15,757 bases of DNA from HGM11416 sp045596285. GTDB lineage: Bacteria > Bacillota > Clostridia > Christensenellales > Borkfalkiaceae. This document shows positions 5,565 to 13,867 of this stretch, piece after piece (positions within the stretch are counted from its first letter, which is position 1; each line of letters starts with the position of its first letter). Location: contig JAZOCA010000044.1 of the NCBI GenBank assembly GCA_045596285.1, forward strand, positions 1 to 15,757. The letters are read 5' to 3'. The position numbers and the translations under genes were made by a program. The notes beneath the pieces are model-generated. The model searched no databases. It saw only the letters and a list, made by a program, of their open reading frames with translations, and was not told where the DNA came from.

Positions 5565-6497
5565 ATGAAGTTTTCTCACGTTCCTGTAATGCTTGAAGAG
5601 TGCATACAAGCCTTGAATTTAAAAAGTAACGGTCTTTATTTCGACGGAACTTTAGGAGGTTCTGGTCATTCTTACGAGATACTCAAAAGATCAGGTGGTG
5701 GACGTTTGATTGCTACAGATCTCGATCTTACTGCTTTAGAAGTAGCGAAAGAGAGATTAAAAGAATTTGATGGCAAAACCACTTTGGTTCATGATAATTT
5801 TAAAAATTTCAAAAGTATAACAGATTCATTAGGAATAACTGAAATCGACGGCGCTTTGCTAGATTTGGGTGTTTCAAGTTATCAGTTGGATGAACGCAGT
5901 AGGGGATTTTCCTATATGTCTAAAGACGTTCGACTTGATATGAGAATGAATTCTGAAGCGAAATTATCCGCATACGAAGTTGTAAACGAATATAGCGAGA
6001 AAAAATTAAAAGATATCTTGTATTTATACGGAGAAGAAAGATTTTCTGCAAATATAGCGCGCAATATCGTTTGCGAAAGGTTGAAAAAGCCTATAGAAAC
6101 GACTGGAGAATTAGTTTCAATAATAGAAAAGAGTATTCCTGCAAAGTTCAAGAAGGACGGTCATCCCGCAAAACGTACCTTCCAGGCGATAAGAATAGAA
6201 GTAAACGGTGAGCTTGCCGGCCTTGACGAAGCCGTTCACGATATTGCGGAAAAATTAAAAAAAGGCGGAAGGCTAGCGGTTATCACCTTTCATTCTCTTG
6301 AAGACCGCATTATTAAACATGCTTTTATCGATTTAGCAACGGGTTGTACTTGTGACAGAAGTATTCCAGTATGTGTTTGTGGTAGAAGCAAGAAGGTGGA
6401 AATACTCACCAAAAAACCGATAATTGCAAGCGAAGATGAAAGGGCGAATAATCCTAGAAGTTTAAGCGCAAAACTACGCATTATCGAAAAATTATAA
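5565..6497 (+). CDS. rsmH: 16S rRNA (cytosine-N4)-methyltransferase RsmH
   Basis: RsmH (MraW) uses S-adenosylmethionine to methylate N4 of C1402 in the decoding centre of 16S rRNA. The 310-residue length is typical. Motifs in order: HVPVMLEE at the start, the SAM loop DGTLGGSGHS (27-36), LDLGVSSYQLDE (99-110) followed by RGFSY, and ITFHSLEDRIIK (240-251). The Cys-rich segment CTC...CVCG (261-273) is seen in many Bacillota copies. The C-terminus has NNPRSLSAKLR, the family's ending. AAAGG lies six bases before the ATG. It is the second gene of the dcw operon. Confidence 0.96.
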   Translation: MKFSHVPVMLEECIQALNLKSNGLYFDGTLGGSGHSYEILKRSGGGRLIATDLDLTALEVAKERLKEFDGKTTLVHDNFKNFKSITDSLGITEIDGALLDLGVSSYQLDERSRGFSYMSKDVRLDMRMNSEAKLSAYEVVNEYSEKKLKDILYLYGEERFSANIARNIVCERLKKPIETTGELVSIIEKSIPAKFKKDGHPAKRTFQAIRIEVNGELAGLDEAVHDIAEKLKKGGRLAVITFHSLEDRIIKHAFIDLATGCTCDRSIPVCVCGRSKKVEILTKKPIIASEDERANNPRSLSAKLRIIEKL

Positions 6498-6593
6498 TCG
6501 AAAGATTACTGAGATTTATTATTTATATTTATTTTGTACACTATCGAGGGTTTGTACCCTATTAATAGCGAATAATTTTAAAAGGAGAGGAAT
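6498..6593 (+). other. Short spacer between rsmH and the ftsL-like gene
   Basis: This is the longest internal gap between mraZ and the PBP gene apart from none larger. It holds a small 5-bp hairpin, AGGGT/ACCCT with loop TTGT (6547-6560), without a T tract. I see no convincing promoter, and the strong ribosome site AAGGAG (6582-6587) belongs to the next gene. Confidence 0.4.
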
Positions 6594-7163
6594 ATGATTA
6601 ATTACGACAAGCAGTACAATAAGACGACAAATAATACCCGCTATGCTGATGATTACGTAGATTACGATCCCGCAATGACTGTATCTAGAAATGCATATAC
6701 TAATGAAGATTATCTTCAAAAAAGTACACAATCAAGAAATTCAACTGCCGATTTTCAAGAAATGATTAATGAAGCGGCAACTGACACAAAAAATCGTAAC
6801 GATATCGATCTTTATCCTTCTCCTACTACGATGCAGTTTGTTGGCAAAGACAGACAGTACATTTATGAAGATATGAATGATAAAGATGAAACCATAGAAG
6901 AAGACGACCAAGCATCATATAAAATCAATACCAAGGGTAAAGTTATGATTGCTGTTTATGCTTTAGTGGTTTTAACTATTTTCACTCTTATCATCATGAA
7001 TACTAAACTTATTAAGAACATGAATAATAGTATTAGCGAACAAGAAGCGCGCATTGAAATTTTACAACAAGAAAATGAAGCGTTACAAGCTGAATACGAA
7101 ATTGTTAGTTCTGATGAAGAAGTAGTTCGTCGTGCAGAGCAGATGGGAATGATTAAAGAATAA
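6594..7163 (+). CDS. ftsL: FtsL/DivIC-like division protein with long cytoplasmic tail
   Basis: A 189-residue bitopic protein in the ftsL position, directly before the septal transpeptidase. One TM helix (about 116-136) is followed by a coiled coil (about 140-172, SISEQEARIEILQQENEALQ). It ends in DEEVVRRAEQMGMIKE, the usual FtsL/DivIC finish. Such proteins form a complex with FtsQ/DivIB and activate FtsW and its PBP. The odd part is the roughly 115-residue N-terminal tail, rich in Asn, Asp, Thr and Tyr, where FtsL normally has a short cytoplasmic segment. Within it PSPTTMQFV (75-83) is the only hydrophobic-patterned stretch, between acidic low-complexity sequence. FtsL against DivIC cannot be decided by sequence; position favours FtsL. 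AAGGAG lies six bases before the ATG. Confidence 0.75.
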   Translation: MINYDKQYNKTTNNTRYADDYVDYDPAMTVSRNAYTNEDYLQKSTQSRNSTADFQEMINEAATDTKNRNDIDLYPSPTTMQFVGKDRQYIYEDMNDKDETIEEDDQASYKINTKGKVMIAVYALVVLTIFTLIIMNTKLIKNMNNSISEQEARIEILQQENEALQAEYEIVSSDEEVVRRAEQMGMIKE

Positions 7164-7199
7164 TTAAGGATATCCGTTATAGTGCGGAGGGAATAAAAA

Positions 7200-8930
7200 A
7201 TAAATAAAGATTTTTCAATTACGAAATTACGAAAGAGGTTATTTGCAGGTTTACTTGCAGTAACCTTTCTTTTTTTGCTCATTTTAGCAAGAAGCTTTAA
7301 TGTGACGGTAACAGAGGGTGCAAAACTTCGTGAACGTGCGATAGATCAGTGGACTAGAGAACTTCCTATAAAAGCGAAACGCGGAAATATTCTTGATAGA
7401 AACGGAGTAATATTAGCTGGGTCTAATGGAACTTATAGTGTTTACGTAAGACCGCGATGTGTTACCGACGTAGATAGCGTATGTAACGTTTTAGCAAATA
7501 TCTTGAAAAAAAACAGCGAAGAATTACGAAAAAAGTTGAAAACTGCAAACAGTTCAGAGTTATTAGTTTCTTCAGAAGTAGATAAAGAAACGATAAATAT
7601 GATTTCAAGTTATTCTTTAGATGGGGTATATTTTTCAATAGATAATAGTAGGACTTATCCTTTTGATGATGCATTGTGCCAAACCTTGGGCTACGTTTCT
7701 TCAGACGGTCATGGGCAAAGTGGGTTGGAAGAGTATTATGATAATTTATTAGCTGGAAAAAATGGAGAAATTCTATATGAAAGTGATTTAACTGGTACTG
7801 ATTTGAATGAAGTTCCGCATTACGTTTCAGCAATTAACGGATATGATTTAAAATTAACGATTGATTATGAAATTCAATTAATATGTGAAAATCAAATGCA
7901 AATTGCAATGGATCAATATACGCCTAAAAGCGCAAAAGTTATTGTTTTAGAACCTTCTTCGGGAAAGGTTTTAGCAATGGCTCAAAAGCCTTCTTACGAT
8001 TTAAATAACTTACCAAGGGATAATATTGAAAAATTGATAGAATGGGGTAGAAACGGGCTTATTTCGGACTCATACGAGCCCGGTTCTACTTTTAAAGTAA
8101 TTACTTCAAGTGCAAATATTGAAGAATACAATATAGGAAATGTAAACGCATATTCGCCCGATTATGTTTTTCCTTCTTCTAGATATAGAATCGTGCAAGG
8201 ACGGAAAATAAAATGCTGGAGCACTCATAATAACGGTAAACATGCTAATGAAAAACTTGCAGAGGCGCTTAATAATAGCTGTAACCCCATTTTTGTGGAT
8301 ATCGGTTTATCTCTTGGTAAATCAACTATGTATAAATATATTCAGAAATTTAATTTTGGAAAAACTACGGGAATAGATTTCCAAGGGGAAGCATTAGGAA
8401 TGTTACTTCCAGAAGGGGCTGTAACCGACGGAGACATTGCAAGAATTGCTTTTGGACAATCTATTGCAGTAACTCCAATACAACTTATTAGCGCAATTTC
8501 TGCGTCTATAAATGGTGGTATCTACTATCAACCGTATTTGTTAGAAGAAGTATATGATAAAAATGGGGTGATTAGTAGAAATTATCCTATAGCGCGAAAC
8601 AGGGTTATAAGCGAGAAAACATCTAAGTTTATTGCAGGATGTTTAGAAAACGTAGTTGCAGTCGGTAGTGGCAAGCAAGCATATATAGAAGGGTATAGAG
8701 TAGGCGGAAAAACAGGAACGGCGCAAAAGTATGAAAATGGTGTTATAAGCGCAGGTAAATACGTGATGTCTTTCGTTGGTTTTTTCCCAGCTAATGATCC
8801 GCAATATATAGCTTTAGTTATAGTAGACGAACCGATTGGCGGGCAGTACGGTTCAACCGTTGCCGCGCCGATATGTAAAAATATATTTGATGAAATAATA
8901 AAGGCAAAAAACATAAAACAAGCGGTGTAA
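7200..8930 (+). CDS. Septal class B penicillin-binding protein (FtsI/SpoVD type), atypical start
   Basis: A DD-transpeptidase that crosslinks septal peptidoglycan with FtsW. Taking the start at 7200 gives 576 residues. A basic N-terminus and one TM (LFAGLLAVTFLFLLILA) come first, then the PBP dimerisation domain (KRGNILDRNG), then the catalytic domain with Ser296 in STFK, SCN at 360-362 and KTG at 504-506. It ends without PASTA repeats, unlike Bacillus PBP2B and SpoVD. No ATG, GTG or usable TTG gives the TM. The only conventional codon is TTG at 7275, inside the TM, without a ribosome site. GGAGGG (7186-7191) sits eight bases before ATA at 7200, and an in-frame TAA at 7194 blocks anything earlier. 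So an AUA start, or a sequence error, is likely. murE begins one base after its stop. Confidence 0.82.
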   Translation: MNKDFSITKLRKRLFAGLLAVTFLFLLILARSFNVTVTEGAKLRERAIDQWTRELPIKAKRGNILDRNGVILAGSNGTYSVYVRPRCVTDVDSVCNVLANILKKNSEELRKKLKTANSSELLVSSEVDKETINMISSYSLDGVYFSIDNSRTYPFDDALCQTLGYVSSDGHGQSGLEEYYDNLLAGKNGEILYESDLTGTDLNEVPHYVSAINGYDLKLTIDYEIQLICENQMQIAMDQYTPKSAKVIVLEPSSGKVLAMAQKPSYDLNNLPRDNIEKLIEWGRNGLISDSYEPGSTFKVITSSANIEEYNIGNVNAYSPDYVFPSSRYRIVQGRKIKCWSTHNNGKHANEKLAEALNNSCNPIFVDIGLSLGKSTMYKYIQKFNFGKTTGIDFQGEALGMLLPEGAVTDGDIARIAFGQSIAVTPIQLISAISASINGGIYYQPYLLEEVYDKNGVISRNYPIARNRVISEKTSKFIAGCLENVVAVGSGKQAYIEGYRVGGKTGTAQKYENGVISAGKYVMSFVGFFPANDPQYIALVIVDEPIGGQYGSTVAAPICKNIFDEIIKAKNIKQAV

Positions 8931-8931
8931 A

Positions 8932-10386
8932 ATGAAACTTAATGAATTATTAAAAAATACTGAATATGATAAAATTAAAATAAATAGAGATTTAGAAATA
9001 ACTTCTTTATGCATTAAGGCGGAAGAATGTAAAACTGGTAGCGCCTTTTTTTGTATAAAGGGGAATAAATATAACGGTGGAGAATTTGTAAATAAAGCTA
9101 TAAAATTAGGTGCTGTGCTTATAATTTCAGAAAACAATGTCGATAATTGCACTGTAGCGCAAATAAGGGTAAAAAACGTTCGTGACGCATTATCTACATT
9201 TTGTAAGAATTTTTACGGTAATCCTCAAAAAAAATTAAGAAAAATTGCAGTTGTAGGGACTAATGGAAAAACAAGCGTATGCGAAATGATTTCGTATCTT
9301 TTTAATAAGTCTGGTATAAAATGTGGGACGATAGGAACGCTTGGGGCGAAATATTCCAATATAGAACAGGAAACGGGATTTACAACTCCTGATACCCCCA
9401 TATTATATAAAATACTTGCGGATATGGTAACTTGTGGAGTAAAGGTTGTGTGTATGGAACTTTCCGCTCACGCAATTTACTACCGTAAAGCGAATTTTAA
9501 ATTTGATATTACAGTTCTAACTAATTGCACCCCTGAGCATCTAGATTTTTTCGAAGATTTTGAAAATTATTATGCAACAAAAATAAATGCCTTTACAGCA
9601 AAAAATACAAAAATATGCGTTGTTAACGGAGATACTCTTATGGGGCAGGAGATTTCATGTTTGCGCAAAGGTGGAGTAATAGCATATGGGATTGATGATC
9701 CAGTAGACGTATTTGCCGTTGACTTTATTCAGGATTCTAACGGATGTGAATTTGTTATGAATTTATTTGATAGTATTTATAACATAAAGAATAAATTTGT
9801 AGGAAAATATAACGTTTACAATATGTTAGCCAGCGCGACTGTTTGTGCACTATGCGGTGTAAAAACAGATTTCATTGCGCAAGGGTTAAATGAAATGCCA
9901 TTAGTGAGCGGTAGAATGCAGCAGGTTTGCGATTCAATTAACGTTTTCGTTGATTATGCGCACACACCAGATGCATTAGAACAGTCTTTATCTACTTTAA
10001 GGGAGATTAAAGGAGAGAAACGATTGATATGCGTTTTTGGTTGCGGTGGGAATAGAGATAGATCTAAAAGGGCGTTAATGGGAGAAATTAGTGCAAAATT
10101 AGCTGATTTTACTGTAATAACTTCTGATAATCCACGATTTGAAGATGAAAACGACATAATATCTCAAATAGAAAGTGGAACGAGAAAAATCACTTCGGAA
10201 TATATCACTATACGTGATAGGTCACAGGCAATCGAATATGCCGTACAACGTTCAAATAAAGGCGATTACATTCTTATTGCTGGTAAGGGAAGTGAAAACT
10301 ATCAGGAGATAATGGGTACAAGAAAACATTTTTCAGATGAGGAAAATGCAAAAAAATGGATACGTAATAAATATGATAGACTATAA
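8932..10386 (+). CDS. murE: UDP-MurNAc-L-Ala-D-Glu:diaminopimelate ligase MurE
   Basis: This ATP-dependent cytoplasmic ligase adds the third residue of the peptidoglycan stem peptide. The 484-residue length is normal. Landmarks: ATP loop GTNGKTS (109-115), TTPDTP (151-156), the lysine expected to be carbamylated at Lys217 (YYATK), DYAHTPD (341-347), GCGGNRDRSKR (370-380), and the specificity motif DNPR (399-402). DNPR marks meso-diaminopimelate ligases, so the wall is inferred to be of the DAP type. The usual GKGHE reads GKGSE (451-455), a small deviation that keeps the Glu. The start is one base after the PBP stop and the ribosome site is weak, so coupling is likely. Its 3' end overlaps mraY; murF does not follow here. 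Confidence 0.93.
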   Translation: MKLNELLKNTEYDKIKINRDLEITSLCIKAEECKTGSAFFCIKGNKYNGGEFVNKAIKLGAVLIISENNVDNCTVAQIRVKNVRDALSTFCKNFYGNPQKKLRKIAVVGTNGKTSVCEMISYLFNKSGIKCGTIGTLGAKYSNIEQETGFTTPDTPILYKILADMVTCGVKVVCMELSAHAIYYRKANFKFDITVLTNCTPEHLDFFEDFENYYATKINAFTAKNTKICVVNGDTLMGQEISCLRKGGVIAYGIDDPVDVFAVDFIQDSNGCEFVMNLFDSIYNIKNKFVGKYNVYNMLASATVCALCGVKTDFIAQGLNEMPLVSGRMQQVCDSINVFVDYAHTPDALEQSLSTLREIKGEKRLICVFGCGGNRDRSKRALMGEISAKLADFTVITSDNPRFEDENDIISQIESGTRKITSEYITIRDRSQAIEYAVQRSNKGDYILIAGKGSENYQEIMGTRKHFSDEENAKKWIRNKYDRL

Positions 10387-11365
10387 AATAGATGTAATCG
10401 CATTTTTGTGCTCCATTGGGATAAGTTTGATATTAGGTCAAATAATAATTCCTCTTTTACGAAAACTTAAGGCAGGACAAAACGTATTACATTACGTTGA
10501 AAATCATGCAGGAAAAGCAGGAACGACTACTATGGGCGGATTTATTTTCGCCCTTTCTAGCGTGATTACTTTTTTTATTTTTTCAAGTGGGGAAAGAAAT
10601 TTTTCAATAATTTCAATAATTGTATCTATTTCTTTTCTGTGCGTGGGGTTCTTAGATGATTTTATTAAAATTAAATCAAAGAGAAACGAAGGATTGACGG
10701 TACGTCAAAAATTACTTTTTCAAATTGCAATTTCTCTTCTTACATCAATATTTGTTTTTAAGAATGAATATACACTTTTTTTTGTTCCATTTTTAAACGA
10801 ATATATCGATTTGGGCATATGGAGCGGAGTAATTGTTTTCTTTGTATTTTTAGCGACAACTAACTGTGTTAATTTAACGGATGGATTAGACGGACTTGCC
10901 GGTGGGGTAAGTTACGTTTATTTTATATTGCTTTATTTGCTAATTCACTTGCAAGTATATACCTTTGTAAATAATTACGTAAATATTACTGAAGTTTTAA
11001 ATTTAGCCACTTTATCTATTACGCAGGCTGGAGCATTGATAGGTTTCTTATTTTATAATACTTTTTCAGCAAAAGTATTTATGGGAGATACGGGTTCACT
11101 TTATTTAGGTGGAATGATAGCCGTTATATCAATTTTTAGTTCAAATACTTTATTTATACCTTTTTTAGGCATAATGTTCGTACTTTCTGGCATATCAGTA
11201 ATTATACAAGTTTTAGTATACAAAAAGACAAAAAAAAGAATATTTCTTATGGCTCCGCTTCATCATCACTTTGAATATAAAGGGCATAGTGAAAGCAAAA
11301 TAGTTTTTGTCTATAAAATGATTACTTTAATTATAGGACTTGCTTGTATAATAGGTATAGCGTGA
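10373..11365 (+). CDS. mraY: Phospho-MurNAc-pentapeptide transferase MraY
   Basis: This integral membrane enzyme transfers phospho-MurNAc-pentapeptide to undecaprenyl phosphate, giving lipid I. I take the start as ATG 10373 (MIDYKIDVIAF), which overlaps murE by 14 bases and gives 330 residues. An earlier ATG at 10337 would add a polar tail read from inside murE. Motifs in order: TMGG (53-56), the catalytic pair in LDDF (Asp95, Asp96), NLTDGLDGLAGG (167-178), MGDTGS (237-242), and APLHHHFE (294-301). About ten hydrophobic helices are visible. The ribosome site is poor, so translation probably depends on coupling to murE. Confidence 0.94.
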   Translation: MIDYKIDVIAFLCSIGISLILGQIIIPLLRKLKAGQNVLHYVENHAGKAGTTTMGGFIFALSSVITFFIFSSGERNFSIISIIVSISFLCVGFLDDFIKIKSKRNEGLTVRQKLLFQIAISLLTSIFVFKNEYTLFFVPFLNEYIDLGIWSGVIVFFVFLATTNCVNLTDGLDGLAGGVSYVYFILLYLLIHLQVYTFVNNYVNITEVLNLATLSITQAGALIGFLFYNTFSAKVFMGDTGSLYLGGMIAVISIFSSNTLFIPFLGIMFVLSGISVIIQVLVYKKTKKRIFLMAPLHHHFEYKGHSESKIVFVYKMITLIIGLACIIGIA

Positions 11366-11374
11366 GAGGTGTAA

Positions 11375-12727
11375 ATGTATTTAAAAAGAGATAAATTTTT
11401 AATCGTTGGTATTTCAAAAAGTGGTTATTCTTCTTGTAAGTTATTATTAAGTAAAGGTGCAGAGTGCTACATATATGATAAAGAACAATCTGTAAAAGTC
11501 AAAAAATATATAGATGAACTTGCAAATTGCGGAGCAAAACTCGTAAATGGCGAAAATATCGAAGACGTGATATCGCTATGTGATACGATAGTTTTAAGTC
11601 CAGGGATTCCGATTGATAATTCAATACCGGTTAGTGCAAGAAGACAAAAAAAGAATATAATAGGCGAATTAGAATTAGGCGGATATTTTACAAGTGGGCC
11701 TTTGATTGCAATAACTGGAACAAATGGAAAAACTACAACTTCTTATTTAACTGAATATATATTACAATCAAGTGGCTTAAAGTGTTATACAGCAGGAAAT
11801 ATCGGAATCCCTCTTTGTGATGTTTGTTGTAAAAAAACAGAAGAAGAAATAGGGATTATTGAAGTCTCTAGTTTCCAACTTGAAACGGTAGCAAGGTTTA
11901 CCCCGCACGTAGCGTGCATATTAAACATTACGCCCGATCATTTATCCAGACATTACAATATGGATAATTACGTTTATTTAAAGTCTCGAATTTTAAGGAA
12001 TTTGCGCGAAAGTGAATATGCAGTCTTGAATGCAGACGACGCTAGAATTGTTGAATTTTCAATGAATACAAGGGCAAAAATAGTGTTTTTTTCTATGACA
12101 AAAGAAGTGGATGGGGCATATGTGAAAGATGGAAAAGTGTACTGGAAAGGAGAATATCTTTTTGATGTGGATTTAATTTCTTTAAAGGGCGGGCATAATA
12201 TCCAAAACGTCCTAGCTTCTGTGTGCATATGTAAGATATTTGGAGTCGAAAAAAGTATAATACGCGATAGGATTAGCGATTTTAAAGGTGTAAAGCATAG
12301 ATTGCAAGAGGTTGCTGAAATTAATGGCGTCAAGTACATAAACGATTCAAAATCGACAAACCCGGATTCAACCAAAGCTGCAGTAAGAAGTTTTACAGGT
12401 GAAACAATTCTGTTGATTGGTGGAAAATACAAACAAGAAGGATATAAAGAACTTTTTATAGAAATCAAAGATAAAGTAAAAGAAATTATATTATATGGGG
12501 AAAATAGAAAACAGTTGTATGATTATGCTTTAGAAGAAGGAATCAACAAAGTTAGTGTTATTGAAAATTTTGTTAATGCGGTTAGATTTGCGTCAATTAT
12601 AGCTCAAGGTGGGGATACGGTACTCCTTTCGCCCGCTTGTTCGAGTTTTGACGAGTTTTCTTGCTTTGAAGAACGTGGAGAAAGATTTATAGAGATTGTT
12701 AAGCAAATGGGGACCTTGGATACTTGA
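11375..12727 (+). CDS. murD: UDP-MurNAc-L-alanine:D-glutamate ligase MurD
   Basis: This cytoplasmic ATP-dependent ligase adds D-glutamate, the product of MurI, to UDP-MurNAc-L-Ala. The 450-residue length is typical. Landmarks: a Rossmann-like N-terminal domain (FLIVGISKSG, 8-17), LSPGIP (74-79), ATP loop GTNGKTTT (115-122), EVSSFQLE (163-170), NITPDHLSRH (184-193), the expected carbamyl-lysine Lys203, HRLQEV, NDSKSTNPDST (323-333), LLIGGKYK, and the C-terminal LSPACSSFDEF...RGERF. GAGAGG lies six bases before the ATG, nine bases after the mraY stop. The last four bases overlap the ftsW start (TTGA). Confidence 0.95.
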   Translation: MYLKRDKFLIVGISKSGYSSCKLLLSKGAECYIYDKEQSVKVKKYIDELANCGAKLVNGENIEDVISLCDTIVLSPGIPIDNSIPVSARRQKKNIIGELELGGYFTSGPLIAITGTNGKTTTSYLTEYILQSSGLKCYTAGNIGIPLCDVCCKKTEEEIGIIEVSSFQLETVARFTPHVACILNITPDHLSRHYNMDNYVYLKSRILRNLRESEYAVLNADDARIVEFSMNTRAKIVFFSMTKEVDGAYVKDGKVYWKGEYLFDVDLISLKGGHNIQNVLASVCICKIFGVEKSIIRDRISDFKGVKHRLQEVAEINGVKYINDSKSTNPDSTKAAVRSFTGETILLIGGKYKQEGYKELFIEIKDKVKEIILYGENRKQLYDYALEEGINKVSVIENFVNAVRFASIIAQGGDTVLLSPACSSFDEFSCFEERGERFIEIVKQMGTLDT

Positions 12728-13842
12728 AAAAACTTCGCTTTGATCCGATTTTATTAATAGGCGTTTTATTTTTGTGTTTTATAGGTTGCATTTTTGTTTA
12801 TTCTGCTTCAAAATACGTAGCACAAAGAGATTATAATGATCAATATTATTTTCTAAAAAAACAGTTAATAGGATATTTTTTAGGTTGGATAGGATTTTTT
12901 ATCGCATCTTTTTTTGATTATAGAAAATTGAGAAAATATTCTAAGTTAATCTTTTTTATTTCTTTGATAATGCTAGCTTTAGTATTAACGCCTTTAGGAA
13001 AAGAATCATATGGAGCAAAAAGGTGGATAGGAATAGGTAGTTTTACCATTCAACCTTCAGAAATAGCAAAGCTTGCTTTTGTTATTTTTAGTGCAAGTTA
13101 TTTATCAAACGACATTTCTAAAGTAAAAACATTTTTAGGAATAACTCCAGTATTAATAGCTGGTGGAATAACTTGCTTGCTAATTATAGCAGAGCCAAAT
13201 ATGTCTATAACTGTATGTGTTGGCGTATTAATGTTCGCAATTTTATTTTTTGCAGGAATGAAAATAAAACATCTATTATTTATTTTTATTCCCGTATTTG
13301 CACTTTTGCCTTTATTAATTATCACTGAGCCGTATAGATTAAAGAGATTAATGGCTTTTTTAGATCCTTGGGCAGCTCCTAAAGGAGAAGGCTATCAGTT
13401 AATTCAATCTCTTTACGCTTTAGGGTCAGGTGGTTTATTTGGCGTTGGTTTGTTTAAATCTAAACAAAACCAAAGATTCTTACCTTTTGCTGAAAGTGAT
13501 TTTATATTGTCGGTAATAGGGGAAGAAAGCGGTTTTTTTGGTATTTGTATTTTGTTTGCAATTTGTGGCCTTATATTGTGGAGGATTATTGCAACAGCAA
13601 AAGCGTCATCCGATTTTTTTGGTTATTTGCTTTCTATAGGGATTGCGTGCATATTTATAATTCAAGTAGCAGTAAATGCATTAGTTGTAACGGGGAGTAT
13701 TCCACCAACAGGTTTACCTTTTCCATTAGTTAGTAGTGGTAATACTCAAATAATAATTTTTCTTACTTCGTTTGGAATAATCAATAATGTGCATAGAAAT
13801 AATTTTTCTAACAAAGTAACGAAAAATATGCCTTTATCATAA
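12724..13842 (+). CDS. ftsW: SEDS peptidoglycan glycosyltransferase FtsW
   Basis: A polytopic membrane enzyme (about ten TM helices, 372 residues) that polymerises lipid II at the septum with the PBP encoded upstream. The TTG start overlaps the murD stop as TTGA. Family signatures: YSAS near the end of TM1, GAKRWIGIGSFTIQPSEIAKL (98-117), GEGYQLIQSL (221-230), and SDFILSVIGEE with the proposed catalytic Asp259. Two signatures deviate: the usual EPDLGT reads EPNMSI (157-162), and the usual PFISYGGSS near the end reads PLVSSGNTQ (334-342). The position next to murD and the PBP favours FtsW over RodA. The sporulation paralogue SpoVE is a less likely alternative. The stop codon lies inside a hairpin that also holds the murA ribosome site. 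Confidence 0.9.
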   Translation: MKKLRFDPILLIGVLFLCFIGCIFVYSASKYVAQRDYNDQYYFLKKQLIGYFLGWIGFFIASFFDYRKLRKYSKLIFFISLIMLALVLTPLGKESYGAKRWIGIGSFTIQPSEIAKLAFVIFSASYLSNDISKVKTFLGITPVLIAGGITCLLIIAEPNMSITVCVGVLMFAILFFAGMKIKHLLFIFIPVFALLPLLIITEPYRLKRLMAFLDPWAAPKGEGYQLIQSLYALGSGGLFGVGLFKSKQNQRFLPFAESDFILSVIGEESGFFGICILFAICGLILWRIIATAKASSDFFGYLLSIGIACIFIIQVAVNALVVTGSIPPTGLPFPLVSSGNTQIIIFLTSFGIINNVHRNNFSNKVTKNMPLS

Positions 13843-13865
13843 ATTGTATGGTAAAGGCGTTTTTT
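13830..13865 (+). promoter_or_regulatory. Terminator-like hairpin overlapping ftsW stop and murA ribosome site
   Basis: GCCTTTATCAT (13830-13840) pairs over 11 bp, with one G-U wobble, to ATGGTAAAGGC (13848-13858) around a seven-base loop. G and then T6 (13860-13865) follow directly. The 5' arm runs into the ftsW TAA (13840-13842), and the 3' arm contains AAAGG (13853-13857), the only ribosome site for murA. It can act as an attenuator, or as a lid on the murA site that opens when ribosomes finish ftsW. Confidence 0.75.
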
Positions 13866-13867
13866 AT

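Noticed and set aside
6547..6560. Terminator between rsmH and the ftsL-like gene
   Set aside because: The stem is only five base pairs and no T tract follows, so it is unlikely to stop transcription.
10337..10372. 12-residue extension of MraY
   Set aside because: It is read from inside murE, is polar and lacks a ribosome site. The family starts close to the first TM.
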